DNA of 64,000 nt from Polynucleobacter sp. MWH-UH2A. GTDB lineage: Bacteria; Pseudomonadota; Gammaproteobacteria; Burkholderiales; Burkholderiaceae. Numbering within the stretch: position 1 is the stretch's first letter; every line of letters starts with the position of its first letter. The notes under the pieces were generated by a model. It searched no databases. It was not told the origin of the DNA and saw only the letters and a list, made by a program, of their open reading frames with translations. Below are positions 9,172-17,438 of this stretch, piece by piece. The translations under genes were made by a program, and so were the position numbers. Location of the stretch: positions 1,302,001 through 1,366,000 of the forward strand of contig NZ_CP061321.1 of the NCBI RefSeq assembly GCF_018687195.1. Direction: 5' to 3'.

Positions 9172-10161
9172 TTAGTTATTTTTGGCTTTCAGCGCTTCTT
9201 CTAACTGGTTGATCTTGTTTTGCATGGCGGCCATCTTGGCATTGAGTGCGCCCACATTTAAGAATGTCTCATCAGTAACAGGTGCCTTGAGGTTATTCCC
9301 CCAACCTAGCCATGATGAGTCGTAGACCTTCACCTTCTTAAATCCTAGACTCTTGAGAACCGTTGCTGTCTCAGATGCACGGACTCCACTTTGGCAATAC
9401 ACCACCGTCTCTTTATCGGGATCTAGATTCGCGTAGAGTTTTTTCAGATCGGCTGTGTTTTTCAGCGCCATTCCTGAATTGTCAGTCACCTGCTTTTTGC
9501 TCAGCTTCACTCCTGCTGCTGGGTCTTGCCAGTTGTCTTCAAATGGCACATTGATCGCATTTGGAATATGCCCGCCACGAATAGCGCGAATGTCCTTACC
9601 GGAATATTCATCGGGCGTTCTTGCATCAATGATCTGCACTGATTTGGACTGCGCCAATTTGAGCATCTCTTCATTGCTCACCACCAGCTGTTTTTGTGGC
9701 ACCAAGGCTACTGATACAGGCTTGAGACTTGTACGCTCTTTCTGAATTGATAAGCCTGCTTGCTTCCAGCCATCAATACCGTCGTGATAGATCTGGGCGT
9801 TTTTGCCACCAAAGTATTTAATGGTGTACAAGCCAAAGTAGCTATAGGGATTACCTCTTGAGCCATAGACAATCACCTCCTGATTCACATCCAAGCCAGC
9901 AGCATTGAAGGTCTTCTCGATCTGCTCTATTGGAATGTAATCTTCCTTATTAGGATCTCGCAATACAGCACCAGCATCGCCAATATTTATTGCTCCTGGG
10001 ATATGGCCATCGAGATAACTCTTTTCATCACGGACATCCCAAATGATTGCGCCACGCGCAAGTGCCTGCTGAACTTGATCCGTTTGAACAATGACTGCTG
10101 CATCCTGAGCAAACACGCCAGTAGCAATGGATGCCAAGAGGATTAATAAGAGTTTTCTCAT
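9172..10161 (-). CDS. Exported tandem-rhodanese sulfurtransferase
   Basis: A two-domain rhodanese (thiosulfate/mercaptopyruvate sulfurtransferase fold), 329 aa. A signal peptide (MRKLLLILLASIATGVFA) sends it to the periplasm. Domain 1 (about 25-140) has Ser/Gly where the catalytic cysteine should be (VYGSRGN, about 99-104). Domain 2 (about 160-295) carries the catalytic loop YCQSGVRA with Cys256. The last 25 residues form a short coiled coil with leucine/isoleucine spacing. Ribosome site aaggaag precedes the ATG. The inactive-plus-active domain layout is usual for the family. It lies 48 bp upstream, on the same strand, of the Bug gene ending at 10210, so co-transcription is possible. Confidence 0.87.
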   Translation of the reverse strand: MRKLLLILLASIATGVFAQDAAVIVQTDQVQQALARGAIIWDVRDEKSYLDGHIPGAINIGDAGAVLRDPNKEDYIPIEQIEKTFNAAGLDVNQEVIVYGSRGNPYSYFGLYTIKYFGGKNAQIYHDGIDGWKQAGLSIQKERTSLKPVSVALVPQKQLVVSNEEMLKLAQSKSVQIIDARTPDEYSGKDIRAIRGGHIPNAINVPFEDNWQDPAAGVKLSKKQVTDNSGMALKNTADLKKLYANLDPDKETVVYCQSGVRASETATVLKSLGFKKVKVYDSSWLGWGNNLKAPVTDETFLNVGALNAKMAAMQNKINQLEEALKAKNN

Positions 10162-10209
10162 TGGGTCTTCCTTTTAATAAATAAGATCTAAATACATGAT
10201 GAATGAGTT

Positions 10210-11175
10210 TTACTCATCCTTCATATTGGCGCTCTTCACAATCGGCTGTAGACGCTTACGCTCTTCATTTAAGAACTTAATGAAGTCTGCTTGCGAACCT
10301 GGAGCTGGCTCAATACCTTGTGGAATCAAACGAGATTTAAGCGCATTGGTATCTAAAGCTGCATTAATCGCCTGGTTCATCTTGGCGATGATCTCAGGAG
10401 AGGTGCCTTTAGGAGCAAAGATGCCTGACCAGTGACCAATAAAGATATTTGGGTAACCCAATTCTTTCGTGGTTGGCACGTTTGGTAAACGAGTAATACG
10501 TTTGTTCCAAGTAGATGCGATTGGTCTGAGTTTGCCGCCTTCAATTTGTGGCAACACTACGACGCTAGCCTCTGATGTGGCATCTACTTGTTTAGAGACC
10601 ACTGCAAACACGCCTTCTGATCCACTCTTGTAAGGAATGATTTCATAATTACCACCACCGGCATAGAGCTTCAGCATCTCCGCCACAAAGTGCGGCGTAC
10701 TACCAGAACCTGCAGTTGCAAATGTCACCCCTGGCTTATTTTTTGCTTTCGCTAAGAGTTCTTTAAAGTTCTGGATCGGCGAGTCACTATTGACAACAAT
10801 GATCGATGGGCTCACCGCCATCATTCCTACGGGTACCAAGTCTTCTTGCTTATAAGGCATGCTATTGCGCAGCATCGGAATGGTCACAACACCACCTGCA
10901 GCACCTGCATAGAAGGTGTAACCATCTGGCGCACTCTTAGCAACATAGTCACCACCCAACACAGAACCCGCACCCGGCTTGTTCTCCACAATCACGGGTT
11001 GTCCCAGTTGCTTACCTACAGCCTCCGCAACCGCACGTGCCACTAAGTCATTGGCACCACCAGGACCAAAGCCCACTACAAATTTGATGGGACGATTAGG
11101 CCATGGATCTGCAGCAAGCGCAGATGTGGCGATAAGTGTAGAAACAAACGCTATAAGAAGTTTAGATATTTTCAT
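10210..11175 (-). CDS. Bug family periplasmic binding protein
   Basis: A TctC-like periplasmic receptor, 321 aa. Signal peptide 1-21 (ending ALA-A). The ligand-carboxylate loop region reads VGFGPGGANDLVAR (about 34-47), followed by VIVENKPGAGS and SAPDGYTF. It is 58 bp downstream of the PEP mutase/isocitrate lyase-family gene on the same strand, so the two are probably co-transcribed and the enzyme may act on the bound acid. Ligand unknown. Confidence 0.9.
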   Translation of the reverse strand: MKISKLLIAFVSTLIATSALAADPWPNRPIKFVVGFGPGGANDLVARAVAEAVGKQLGQPVIVENKPGAGSVLGGDYVAKSAPDGYTFYAGAAGGVVTIPMLRNSMPYKQEDLVPVGMMAVSPSIIVVNSDSPIQNFKELLAKAKNKPGVTFATAGSGSTPHFVAEMLKLYAGGGNYEIIPYKSGSEGVFAVVSKQVDATSEASVVVLPQIEGGKLRPIASTWNKRITRLPNVPTTKELGYPNIFIGHWSGIFAPKGTSPEIIAKMNQAINAALDTNALKSRLIPQGIEPAPGSQADFIKFLNEERKRLQPIVKSANMKDE

Positions 11176-11233
11176 GATGGTTGGATAGTATTAGATGGTG
11201 TTAGGTGCTTAGATTAGTTTTAACTTGATTTGT

Positions 11234-12115
11234 TTATGAGAACTTCTTTTCTAGGGCGTCAAAGTCTTCTTTTTTAACAACGCTTTGACGCTGAGCAAAA
11301 GTAGCAACTAAATTAGGATCTTCTTTGAGTTCGCCCGTTTGCTTTAAATGATTTAGCGCTTGGTTCATGCCATGCACTGCACCTTGTAAGGCAGCATTGG
11401 CATACAGAACAATACCAAATCCCATTTGCGCCAGCTCTTGCTGGGGAAGCGATGGGGTTTTGCCGCCAATCACCATATTGACCAGCTGCGGACAATAAGT
11501 TTGTGAGGCAATGATCTTCATTTCTTCTACGCTCTCTGGCGCCTCAATGAAGGTCATATCAGCGCCGGCCTGTGCATACGCCTGTGCTCGATCTAAAGCA
11601 TCTTGTAATCCATTGATCGATCTTGCATCTGTTCTAGCAATGATTAAAAAGTCCTCATGCGCCCGAGCGTCGACTGCAGCCTTAATCTTTCCGCACATCT
11701 CTTCTTTGCTAATAATGCTTTTGCCAGCGAAATGGCCACAACGCTTGGGCATGGCTTGATCTTCTATTTGCACTGCATTAGCACCAGATCGCTCTAATAC
11801 TTTTATAGTGTGATGGACATTAACCGCATTACCAAAGCCGACATCAACATCCACAATGAGGGGTAGTTGAATCACATCCCGAATAGCGGCCGTGTGCGAC
11901 GCAACATCATTCAGACTAATAAAGCCTAAATCCGGAATGCCGTAAAACTGATTAGTAAGGCCTGCGCCACTGAGATAGACTGCCTCAAATCCAGCATCCT
12001 CAATCACCCTAGCTGCCAAGGCATTGCCTGCTCCAGGCACTAATAAACCCCTTCTCTCATTAATGAGTTGGCGTAAGCGGGTACCCAAGTGAGTTGAGCC
12101 ATCTTGTTGTGGCAT
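11234..12115 (-). CDS. Isocitrate lyase/PEP mutase superfamily enzyme
   Basis: A cytosolic TIM-barrel enzyme of the PEP mutase/isocitrate lyase family, 293 aa. Metal-binding DVDVGFG is at about 89-95 and the flexible catalytic loop KRCGHFAGK at about 124-132, with the KxCGH lyase motif in which Cys126 is the usual general acid/base. ARTDAR follows at about 160. Presence of the catalytic Cys argues for C-C lyase chemistry (2-methylisocitrate, dimethylmalate or similar) over a mutase; oxaloacetate decarboxylases are relatives. A strong aaggag site precedes the ATG. It is divergent from the amidohydrolase at 12172 with 56 bp between them. Confidence 0.85.
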   Translation of the reverse strand: MPQQDGSTHLGTRLRQLINERRGLLVPGAGNALAARVIEDAGFEAVYLSGAGLTNQFYGIPDLGFISLNDVASHTAAIRDVIQLPLIVDVDVGFGNAVNVHHTIKVLERSGANAVQIEDQAMPKRCGHFAGKSIISKEEMCGKIKAAVDARAHEDFLIIARTDARSINGLQDALDRAQAYAQAGADMTFIEAPESVEEMKIIASQTYCPQLVNMVIGGKTPSLPQQELAQMGFGIVLYANAALQGAVHGMNQALNHLKQTGELKEDPNLVATFAQRQSVVKKEDFDALEKKFS

Positions 12116-12171
12116 GGTAGTCTCCTTTTTACAGAATTATAAATACCTATTGAGCAACAATTCAGAGACAG

Positions 12172-13005
12172 ATGTCAGAAAAACCCGCTATTACTGGCGT
12201 TGATTGCCATGCCCACATCATGGCTGTGGATCTCCCATTAGCACCAGAGATCCACTCCCGCCCTACTCGCGATATTAATGCGGAGGAATATCTCACTGTT
12301 TTAGGCTCACATGGCATCTCACATGGGGTATTAACTGCACCCAGTTTTTATGGTGCCAATAATTCGCTTTTGCTTGATGCCCTACGTCGTTATCCAGATC
12401 AACTTCGTGGCACCGTGATTGTTGACCCTAGCTCCTCTCGCCTAGAGCGAGAACTGCTACAGATGCGTGAGCAAGGCGTTGTTGGCATTCGCTTGAATTG
12501 GATTAGGAAAAAAGCCATTCCGGATATTGATAGCGCTGACTACAAAAAACTCTTGGGTACAGCTAAAGATTTAGACCTGCATATTGAATTATTTTTAGAA
12601 GATCACTTACAAGAATTGGTTATTCCCAAAATATTAGCCAGTGGCGCCACCCTAGTGTTAGATCACTTTGGCAACCCTGATCCTAAGCTCGGAGTTCAAG
12701 GTAAACAGAGCAAGAGTTTTCAGAATACGCTGCGTAGCCTAGCGGATGGCAAAGTATGGGTAAAACTCTCCGCGCCCTATCGCCTTGGTTTTTTAGATGG
12801 TGTTTCTATTCAAGGCTATATCGATGCACTGATAGCAGCTAACCCAAAACAACTGGTATGGGCTAGCGATTGGCCATGGCTCAGCTATGAAAACCGCTTT
12901 ACTTATGCTGACTGCCTCTCTTGGATTGAGTCGGCCATTCCTAATCGGGCAACATGGAATGACATTTTGATCAATAACCCCAAAACCCTCTTTCATTTTG
13001 AATAA
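12172..13005 (+). CDS. Amidohydrolase, 2-pyrone-4,6-dicarboxylate hydrolase-like
   Basis: A metal-dependent TIM-barrel hydrolase of the amidohydrolase-2 family, 277 aa. Barrel motifs: DCHAHI at about 11-16, LDHFGNPDP at about 164-172 and the final-strand aspartate in WASDWPW at about 225-231. These match the PDC-lactonase/LigI branch. The expected role is hydrolysis of a lactone of a dicarboxylic acid, but specificity cannot be read from sequence. Its stop is only 8 bp before the next Bug gene, so enzyme and receptor are almost certainly one transcript. Confidence 0.82.
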   Translation: MSEKPAITGVDCHAHIMAVDLPLAPEIHSRPTRDINAEEYLTVLGSHGISHGVLTAPSFYGANNSLLLDALRRYPDQLRGTVIVDPSSSRLERELLQMREQGVVGIRLNWIRKKAIPDIDSADYKKLLGTAKDLDLHIELFLEDHLQELVIPKILASGATLVLDHFGNPDPKLGVQGKQSKSFQNTLRSLADGKVWVKLSAPYRLGFLDGVSIQGYIDALIAANPKQLVWASDWPWLSYENRFTYADCLSWIESAIPNRATWNDILINNPKTLFHFE

Positions 13006-13013
13006 GGCTTGAT

Positions 13014-13973
13014 ATGCGTAATCTTTCTAAACAATCCCTTTTGAAAACTGTCTTTGCTTGTACGGCAATCTGTTTATTGCAATCGGTTTCTGCCCAGACT
13101 GTCACCAAATTGATTGTTCCTACAGCGCCTGGTGGCGGTACTGATGCACTCTTTCGGGTGGCCTCTAAAGATGCACAACGTTTTATTGGTGGTCCTATTA
13201 GCGTGCAAAACGTTCCTGGTGCTGGCGGCACGATTGGTGTTGCGCAAATGGTGAACTCTCCGCCAGATGGTTATACCCTAGCAGGTGTTTGGCCCTCCCC
13301 GGTCACCGTGGTTCCGCAGACCAGTAAAGTGCCTTACACACCAAATGACTACATTCCAGTCATTCAACTCTCTACCGCACCGTATGTCTTTTGTGTTCAT
13401 CCTGATTTTCCAGCAAATGATGGCAAATCCTTTATGGAAGAGCTGCGCAAGAATCCCAAGAAACACACCTACGGCACCGATGGCTTAGGTGGTCCTGCGC
13501 AACTTGCTACCGAGCGCATCTTTAGACCCCAGAATATCCAAGCAGTTGATGTTCCCTACAAGGGTGCTGGTGAAACCATCATTGGTTTTTTATCCAATCA
13601 AATTGATATCTATGTAGGCTCTATTCCACCAGTCTTGCAACATGCCAATATTGGTAAAGCGAAGTGCCTATTGGTCTCTTCTGCAAACAGAAATGCCCAG
13701 TTTCCCAATGCCAGCTCTTTGAAAGATATTGGTCTACCAAAAGAAGAGACATTATTGTGGCGCGTAGTGCTAGCACCTAAAGGCACGAAGCCTGAACGCA
13801 TTAAGCAAATTGCACAAGCGTTCAGTCAGGCCATGAAAGAACCTGACACCATGCGGTATTTAGATGAGGTTGGCGAATCTTCTGCTGTTCTGACAGGCAA
13901 AGAGCTACAGAACAAGCTTGATCAGGAATACGCGGCCTTCAGCCAAATCGCTAAAACACTGAATTTGCGTTAA
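13014..13973 (+). CDS. Bug family periplasmic binding protein
   Basis: A TctC-like periplasmic receptor, 319 aa. Signal peptide 1-27 (ending VSA-Q). The carboxylate-binding loop reads VPTAPGGGTDALFR, more divergent than in the other copies, then NVPGAGGTIG and PDGYTL. It follows the amidohydrolase by 8 bp, a tight enzyme-receptor pairing. Its stop is 4 bp from the end of the convergent YkgJ gene. Confidence 0.88.
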   Translation: MRNLSKQSLLKTVFACTAICLLQSVSAQTVTKLIVPTAPGGGTDALFRVASKDAQRFIGGPISVQNVPGAGGTIGVAQMVNSPPDGYTLAGVWPSPVTVVPQTSKVPYTPNDYIPVIQLSTAPYVFCVHPDFPANDGKSFMEELRKNPKKHTYGTDGLGGPAQLATERIFRPQNIQAVDVPYKGAGETIIGFLSNQIDIYVGSIPPVLQHANIGKAKCLLVSSANRNAQFPNASSLKDIGLPKEETLLWRVVLAPKGTKPERIKQIAQAFSQAMKEPDTMRYLDEVGESSAVLTGKELQNKLDQEYAAFSQIAKTLNLR

Positions 13974-13977
13974 ATGC

Positions 13978-14316
13978 TCAACTGCCAGCTAGTCGCTTTT
14001 GCTTGGCGACCAGCTGTAGTCGCTCGCAATCTGGGTTGGGCGTTCCATCCTCATTGAGAATATTGAATTCTCGGCAAGGGGTGGGACGGCTCTCATAGAT
14101 AGAGCAACGCCAACCTTCCTCTTTAGTGTGACGTAATGCGATACAAGGTGCACCACCCTTCTCGGTACCCTTCATACAAGCCAGATGATCTGTGAGTTTG
14201 GTAGTCAGCTCAGCAGGAACAATGCCAACGCCATTACCTTCAATCTCCCCGTGATAGAAACTCACGCGGAAATGTTGGCAACACTGACCACAGTCAAAGC
14301 AGGGATTCGATGTCAT
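13978..14316 (-). CDS. YkgJ family Cys-rich metal-binding protein
   Basis: A small cytosolic protein, 112 aa, with the eight-cysteine zinc/iron-chelating domain of the YkgJ/UPF0153 family. The leading cluster CFDCGQCCQHF is at residues 5-15. Further cysteines occur in LACMKG, GAPCIAL, WRCSIY, RPTPCREF and NPDCERL. Function of the family is not established; metal or Fe-S binding is assumed. The gene is convergent with the upstream Bug gene (4 bp apart). Confidence 0.85.
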   Translation of the reverse strand: MTSNPCFDCGQCCQHFRVSFYHGEIEGNGVGIVPAELTTKLTDHLACMKGTEKGGAPCIALRHTKEEGWRCSIYESRPTPCREFNILNEDGTPNPDCERLQLVAKQKRLAGS

Positions 14317-14420
14317 TAACTTTTGAAACTTACTTAGAGAGTCTCATTGTATTTGCCCTTGGGGAATCTATTAATCAGTCTTTTCCTATATGCAATTCAG
14401 TAAGTTCTGATGTAATATAT

Positions 14421-14436
14421 GTATCAATATTGATAC
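14421..14436. promoter_or_regulatory. Perfect palindrome, probable antitoxin operator
   Basis: GTATCAATATTGATAC is a perfect 16-bp palindrome ending 9 bp before the toxin ATG. Autoregulatory operators of HigBA-type pairs sit in this place, so it is probably the antitoxin binding site. Confidence 0.65.
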
Positions 14437-14445
14437 GATATTTGG

Positions 14446-14793
14446 ATGAAGAATCCAATATTAGAAGTGTACTTTTATGCAACTGACACATTTAATGAGC
14501 CAGTTCGAGAATGGCTTAGGGAACTAACGACTGGAGATAAAAAGATTATTGGCGAAGATTTGAAAACCATTCAATATGGCTGGCCACTTGGAATGCCCCT
14601 TGTTAAACATATTGAAGGAGATATCTGGGAGGCCAGAAGTAGATTAAAGGATGGAATTGCTAGAGTATTTTTTGTTCTTGATGGTAAATCCATGGTTTTG
14701 ATCCATGGATTCAAAAAGAATCAACAGAAAACGCCAAAACCAGATTTGGATATAGCTAGAGCCAGAGTTAAAAATTTGAGGAAGCGGTTATGA
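14446..14793 (+). CDS. higB: HigB/RelE-type toxin (phage Gp49-like family)
   Basis: A type II toxin-antitoxin toxin, 115 aa, of the Gp49-like (DUF891) branch of the RelE/HigB fold. Characteristic parts are VREWLRELT near the N-terminus, the conserved KHIEGDIWEARSRLKDGIAR (about 65-84) and VLIHGFKKNQQKTPKPD (about 85-101). Such proteins are usually ribosome-dependent mRNA endonucleases. Toxin-first order and the 4-bp ATGA overlap with the antitoxin are typical of hig loci. AT-richer than its neighbours, consistent with acquired DNA (by eye). Confidence 0.85.
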   Translation: MKNPILEVYFYATDTFNEPVREWLRELTTGDKKIIGEDLKTIQYGWPLGMPLVKHIEGDIWEARSRLKDGIARVFFVLDGKSMVLIHGFKKNQQKTPKPDLDIARARVKNLRKRL

Positions 14794-15077
14794 AGAAAAA
14801 ACATATTGGCAGTAATTTTGACGATTTTCTAAAAGAAGAATCTCTTTTAGAACACTCTACAGCTGTTGCAGTGAAGCGTGTTATCGCATGGCAGATTGAA
14901 CGGGAAATGGAAAAACAAAATTTAACTAAAACATTAATGGCTAAAAAAATGCATACGAGTCGTGCTGCTCTCAATCGCTTACTAGATGAAAGTGATACTA
15001 GTCTCACACTAATTACGCTTGCTAGCGCTGCTGCAGTACTTGGAAAGAGTATTAAATTTGAACTAAAAGCCGCTTAA
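14790..15077 (+). CDS. higA: HigA-like XRE antitoxin
   Basis: A DNA-binding antitoxin, 95 aa. The helix-turn-helix covers about 45-85 (NLTKTLMAKKMHTSRAALNR then LLDESDTSLTLITLASAAAV). It overlaps the toxin gene by 4 bp and is expected to neutralise it and repress the promoter through the palindrome at 14421-14436. A strong hairpin terminator follows directly at 15083. Confidence 0.85.
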   Translation: MKKKHIGSNFDDFLKEESLLEHSTAVAVKRVIAWQIEREMEKQNLTKTLMAKKMHTSRAALNRLLDESDTSLTLITLASAAAVLGKSIKFELKAA

Positions 15078-15082
15078 AACAA

Positions 15083-15114
15083 GGGAATAAGGAATCCGTG
15101 AGTTCCTTATTCCC
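15083..15114. terminator. Bidirectional intrinsic terminator
   Basis: A 12-bp perfect stem (15083-15094 GGGAATAAGGAA with 15103-15114) and an 8-base loop. On the minus strand it is followed by TTGTTTT; on the plus strand by CTTCT. It ends the higBA transcript and also a minus-strand transcript arriving from 15294, which supports the small gene at 15151-15294 being transcribed. Confidence 0.8.
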
Positions 15115-15150
15115 CTTCTGCTAACTTTTGCTGCTGCGATTGTTTTTTTC

Positions 15151-15294
15151 TTATTGGTACTGACGATTGAAGACGTTCTTTGCTTCGCCTTCATGACGCT
15201 TGGTGTTTTTGAGTACTGCGCAATAAGACAAAATCATGATGGCCGCCAATGAGATGCCGTTGAAGTTGTTCGTCAAGTTACTTAAGGTATTCAT
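15151..15294 (-). CDS. Possible small membrane protein downstream of umuDC
   Basis: A 47-residue open frame, ATG at 15294 and TAA at 15151. A good Shine-Dalgarno (gaggag) lies 6 bp upstream. Residues 1-12 are polar (MNTLSNLTNNFN), 14-28 are hydrophobic (ISLAAIMILSYCAVL), and the tail is basic and polar (KNTKRHEGEAKNVFNRQYQ). That profile fits a single-pass small membrane protein. It lies 130 bp downstream of umuC on the same strand and is closed by the terminator at 15083-15114. No homologue is recognised. If read through from umuDC it would be SOS-induced. Confidence 0.5.
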   Translation of the reverse strand: MNTLSNLTNNFNGISLAAIMILSYCAVLKNTKRHEGEAKNVFNRQYQ

Positions 15295-15333
15295 GTATTT
15301 CTCCTCTACTTTGATTGCTTAGTTGTTACTAGA

Positions 15334-15417
15334 TTACTGAGTTAAAAGCTCACGAAATGAGCTAGTAAAAAATCGTGGTTTTTTGGTATTTTGTTGATGT
15401 TCTTTCATGTCTTTCAT
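15334..15417 (-). CDS. Possible 27-aa peptide after umuC
   Basis: A short frame MKDMKEHQQNTKKPRF... (27 aa, basic) starting 7 bp after the umuC stop. No clear ribosome site of its own; translational coupling to umuC is conceivable. A 6-bp hairpin followed by TTTT (minus strand, 15347-15363) lies inside it and may be a weak terminator for umuDC. That argues as much for untranslated 3' sequence as for a gene. Confidence 0.2.
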   Translation of the reverse strand: MKDMKEHQQNTKKPRFFTSSFRELLTQ

Positions 15418-15424
15418 GGGTTTC

Positions 15425-16747
15425 CTAACGTGCGACTGGCAACTCATCCCACTTGGTGGTGTAGTTAGGTGATCGATTGTTTGATCGCATTTGCCAGGCT
15501 TGTTTACTATCTTGCGTGCCTGAGGCTGCCGACCGAAGTGCTGTATTTCCAAAACGCGTATTGATCTCATCCATCACCTTCATGAGGTGTGCTGACTTAC
15601 CTTTGCTCTCCAGGTCTTCAAAGAGTGATTGCTGAACGCTAGGCTTATCACTAATGCAGTTCAGAATGACTCCTGCCTTCTTATAACGAAAGTTGGGTTG
15701 ATAAATTTGCTTGAGTCCTGCTAAAGCCGCATTGGTTAATGTCAGCGTGTTATCGGTTGGGTCAGCCAGCGGAATGGTGATACTTTGATGGTGCTGTGGC
15801 TCGTGATGTTTAAATGGGTTGGTCTGAATAAACACCGTTAATGCGCCAGTTACCCCATCTTGCCCCCTTAACTTCTCGGCAGCCCTGGCCACATGAGTGG
15901 CAACTGATTGAGCCAGCTCAGTCTGGCTGGTCACTAGCTTGCCAAAGCTGCGCGAAGCAATGATTTGCTGCTTGTCTGCTGCCACCTCTTCTAGCTGTAA
16001 GCAAGAAGTCCCGCGCAGTTCATAGCATAGGCGCTCCATGACTACGCCATACTGTTGACGCATCGCTTGTGGGGAAGCACACAGCAGATCAAACACACTA
16101 TGAATACCTTGTGCTTTGAGTTTTTTATTTAACTGTCGACCAATACCCCACACCTCACCAACCTCAGTCTCACTCATCCATTGATAGAGCTCTTCTTTGG
16201 GCATTGCTTGCACATCGCATACACCAGAGAATGCGGGATGCTTCTTTGCTAAATGATTAGCCAACTTTGCCAAGGTCTTGCTAGCGCCAATACCAACGCA
16301 AACTGGTAAGCCAGTTGTTTCTTTTACAGTGCTGCGAATCGATTGACCTAGCTCGATGGTGTCGCGATGATGCTTTAAGACACTCTCAATCTGTAAGAAA
16401 CTTTCATCAATACTGTAGATCTCAATTTTGGGTGTAAATGTTTTGAGTACCTGCACTACTCGATTGCTCATATCGCCATAGAGCGTGTAGTTTGAGGAAT
16501 ACGCGGTAATACCGTGCTTCTTGGCCAAATCTTTCATCTGAAACCAGGGCATACCCATTTTGACGCCTAGGGCCTTAACTTCCGCACTACGCGCCACGGC
16601 GCATCCATCATTATTCGATAGCACAACCATCGGCACAGCTTCTAACTTAGGCTGAAAAACACGCTCACAAGAAACATAGAAATTGTTCACATCTACTAGA
16701 GCAAATAATGGTGTCTGCACAGCAGATAATTTTTTTGGGGTGCTCAT
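15425..16747 (-). CDS. umuC: DNA polymerase V catalytic subunit UmuC
   Basis: A Y-family translesion DNA polymerase, 440 aa. Palm motifs: [15 protein letters not shown] (about 16-30, metal-binding Asp), [11 protein letters not shown] (about 44-54) and the catalytic YSIDESF at about 113-119. A helix-hairpin-helix region [12 protein letters not shown] is at about 198-209, and the little finger domain follows. It overlaps umuD by 4 bp (ATGA) and with UmuD' forms Pol V, replicating across lesions during the SOS response. Control is through the LexA box at 17251. Confidence 0.95.
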   Translation of the reverse strand: MSTPKKLSAVQTPLFALVDVNNFYVSCERVFQPKLEAVPMVVLSNNDGCAVARSAEVKALGVKMGMPWFQMKDLAKKHGITAYSSNYTLYGDMSNRVVQVLKTFTPKIEIYSIDESFLQIESVLKHHRDTIELGQSIRSTVKETTGLPVCVGIGASKTLAKLANHLAKKHPAFSGVCDVQAMPKEELYQWMSETEVGEVWGIGRQLNKKLKAQGIHSVFDLLCASPQAMRQQYGVVMERLCYELRGTSCLQLEEVAADKQQIIASRSFGKLVTSQTELAQSVATHVARAAEKLRGQDGVTGALTVFIQTNPFKHHEPQHHQSITIPLADPTDNTLTLTNAALAGLKQIYQPNFRYKKAGVILNCISDKPSVQQSLFEDLESKGKSAHLMKVMDEINTRFGNTALRSAASGTQDSKQAWQMRSNNRSPNYTTKWDELPVAR

Positions 16748-17241
16748 GGCTTAATACTCTTGTTGTAACGAGTGCTCGCAGTGCTGTACTTGCGCACCAC
16801 ACCAACTACTACACCCCAAATCTGCAACTCATTGCCCTCACCAAATGTGATGGGTTCATAACTTGAGTTCTCAGGTTGCAACTCAACGCGGCCACGTGAT
16901 TGATATAAACGCTTAATGGTGTATTCACCATCAACGACTGCCACCACAATATCTTTGTGTTTTGGCTTTAATGCTTTATCCACCACCACCTTATCGCCGT
17001 CACAAATTCCCGCGCCCAACATCGAGTCACCCTTCACGGTGAACATAAAGGTGGCGGGCTTGTTCTCAACGAGGTACTGATTTAAATCCAGGCCATCCTC
17101 AGCGTAATCAGCCGCTGGACTGGGGAATCCAGCTGAAATACGGTGGCTTAAGAGCTTAAGCTCATAAGCGGCAAAATAACCTGCCAAGGCTTGTGGCGCC
17201 TGACTTAAGGTCGTTTTAAGAGGGGTTAACTGCGACTTCAT
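16744..17241 (-). CDS. umuD: UmuD, self-cleaving Pol V accessory protein
   Basis: An S24 LexA-like self-protease, 165 aa. Cleavage is expected at Ala37-Gly38 (RISAGFPSP). The catalytic pair is Ser73 (KGDSMLGAG) and Lys110 (YTIKRL). The spacings between cleavage site, serine and lysine equal those of E. coli UmuD (C24-G25, S60, K97). The N-terminus is about 13 residues longer than E. coli UmuD, yet it lacks the LexA DNA-binding domain. RecA-stimulated cleavage would give UmuD', the partner of UmuC. The start lies 9 bp from an SOS box. Confidence 0.94.
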   Translation of the reverse strand: MKSQLTPLKTTLSQAPQALAGYFAAYELKLLSHRISAGFPSPAADYAEDGLDLNQYLVENKPATFMFTVKGDSMLGAGICDGDKVVVDKALKPKHKDIVVAVVDGEYTIKRLYQSRGRVELQPENSSYEPITFGEGNELQIWGVVVGVVRKYSTASTRYNKSIKP

Positions 17242-17250
17242 AGTGATGAA

Positions 17251-17274
17251 TATACTGTATGTTTATACAGTATA
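17251..17274 (-). promoter_or_regulatory. SOS box (LexA operator) of umuDC
   Basis: TATACTGTAT-GTTT-ATACAGTATA is a perfect inverted repeat holding the CTG-N10-CAG core (17255-17270). It sits 9 bp before the umuD ATG, the expected place for LexA repression of umuDC. Confidence 0.9.
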
Positions 17275-17438
17275 TATAAAAACCTTAAAAATGAGGCTGT
17301 TTTTGTTGTTTTCAGGTCTTTGAAGCGGTTTTTCTAGTCATAAACCCCAATCTCCTAAACAAAGATTTAACCCATAATGGGCTATGAGTTTTCGATGAAT
17401 TTTCATTCCAAAACAACCGATACCGGTGGGGGAGACAA

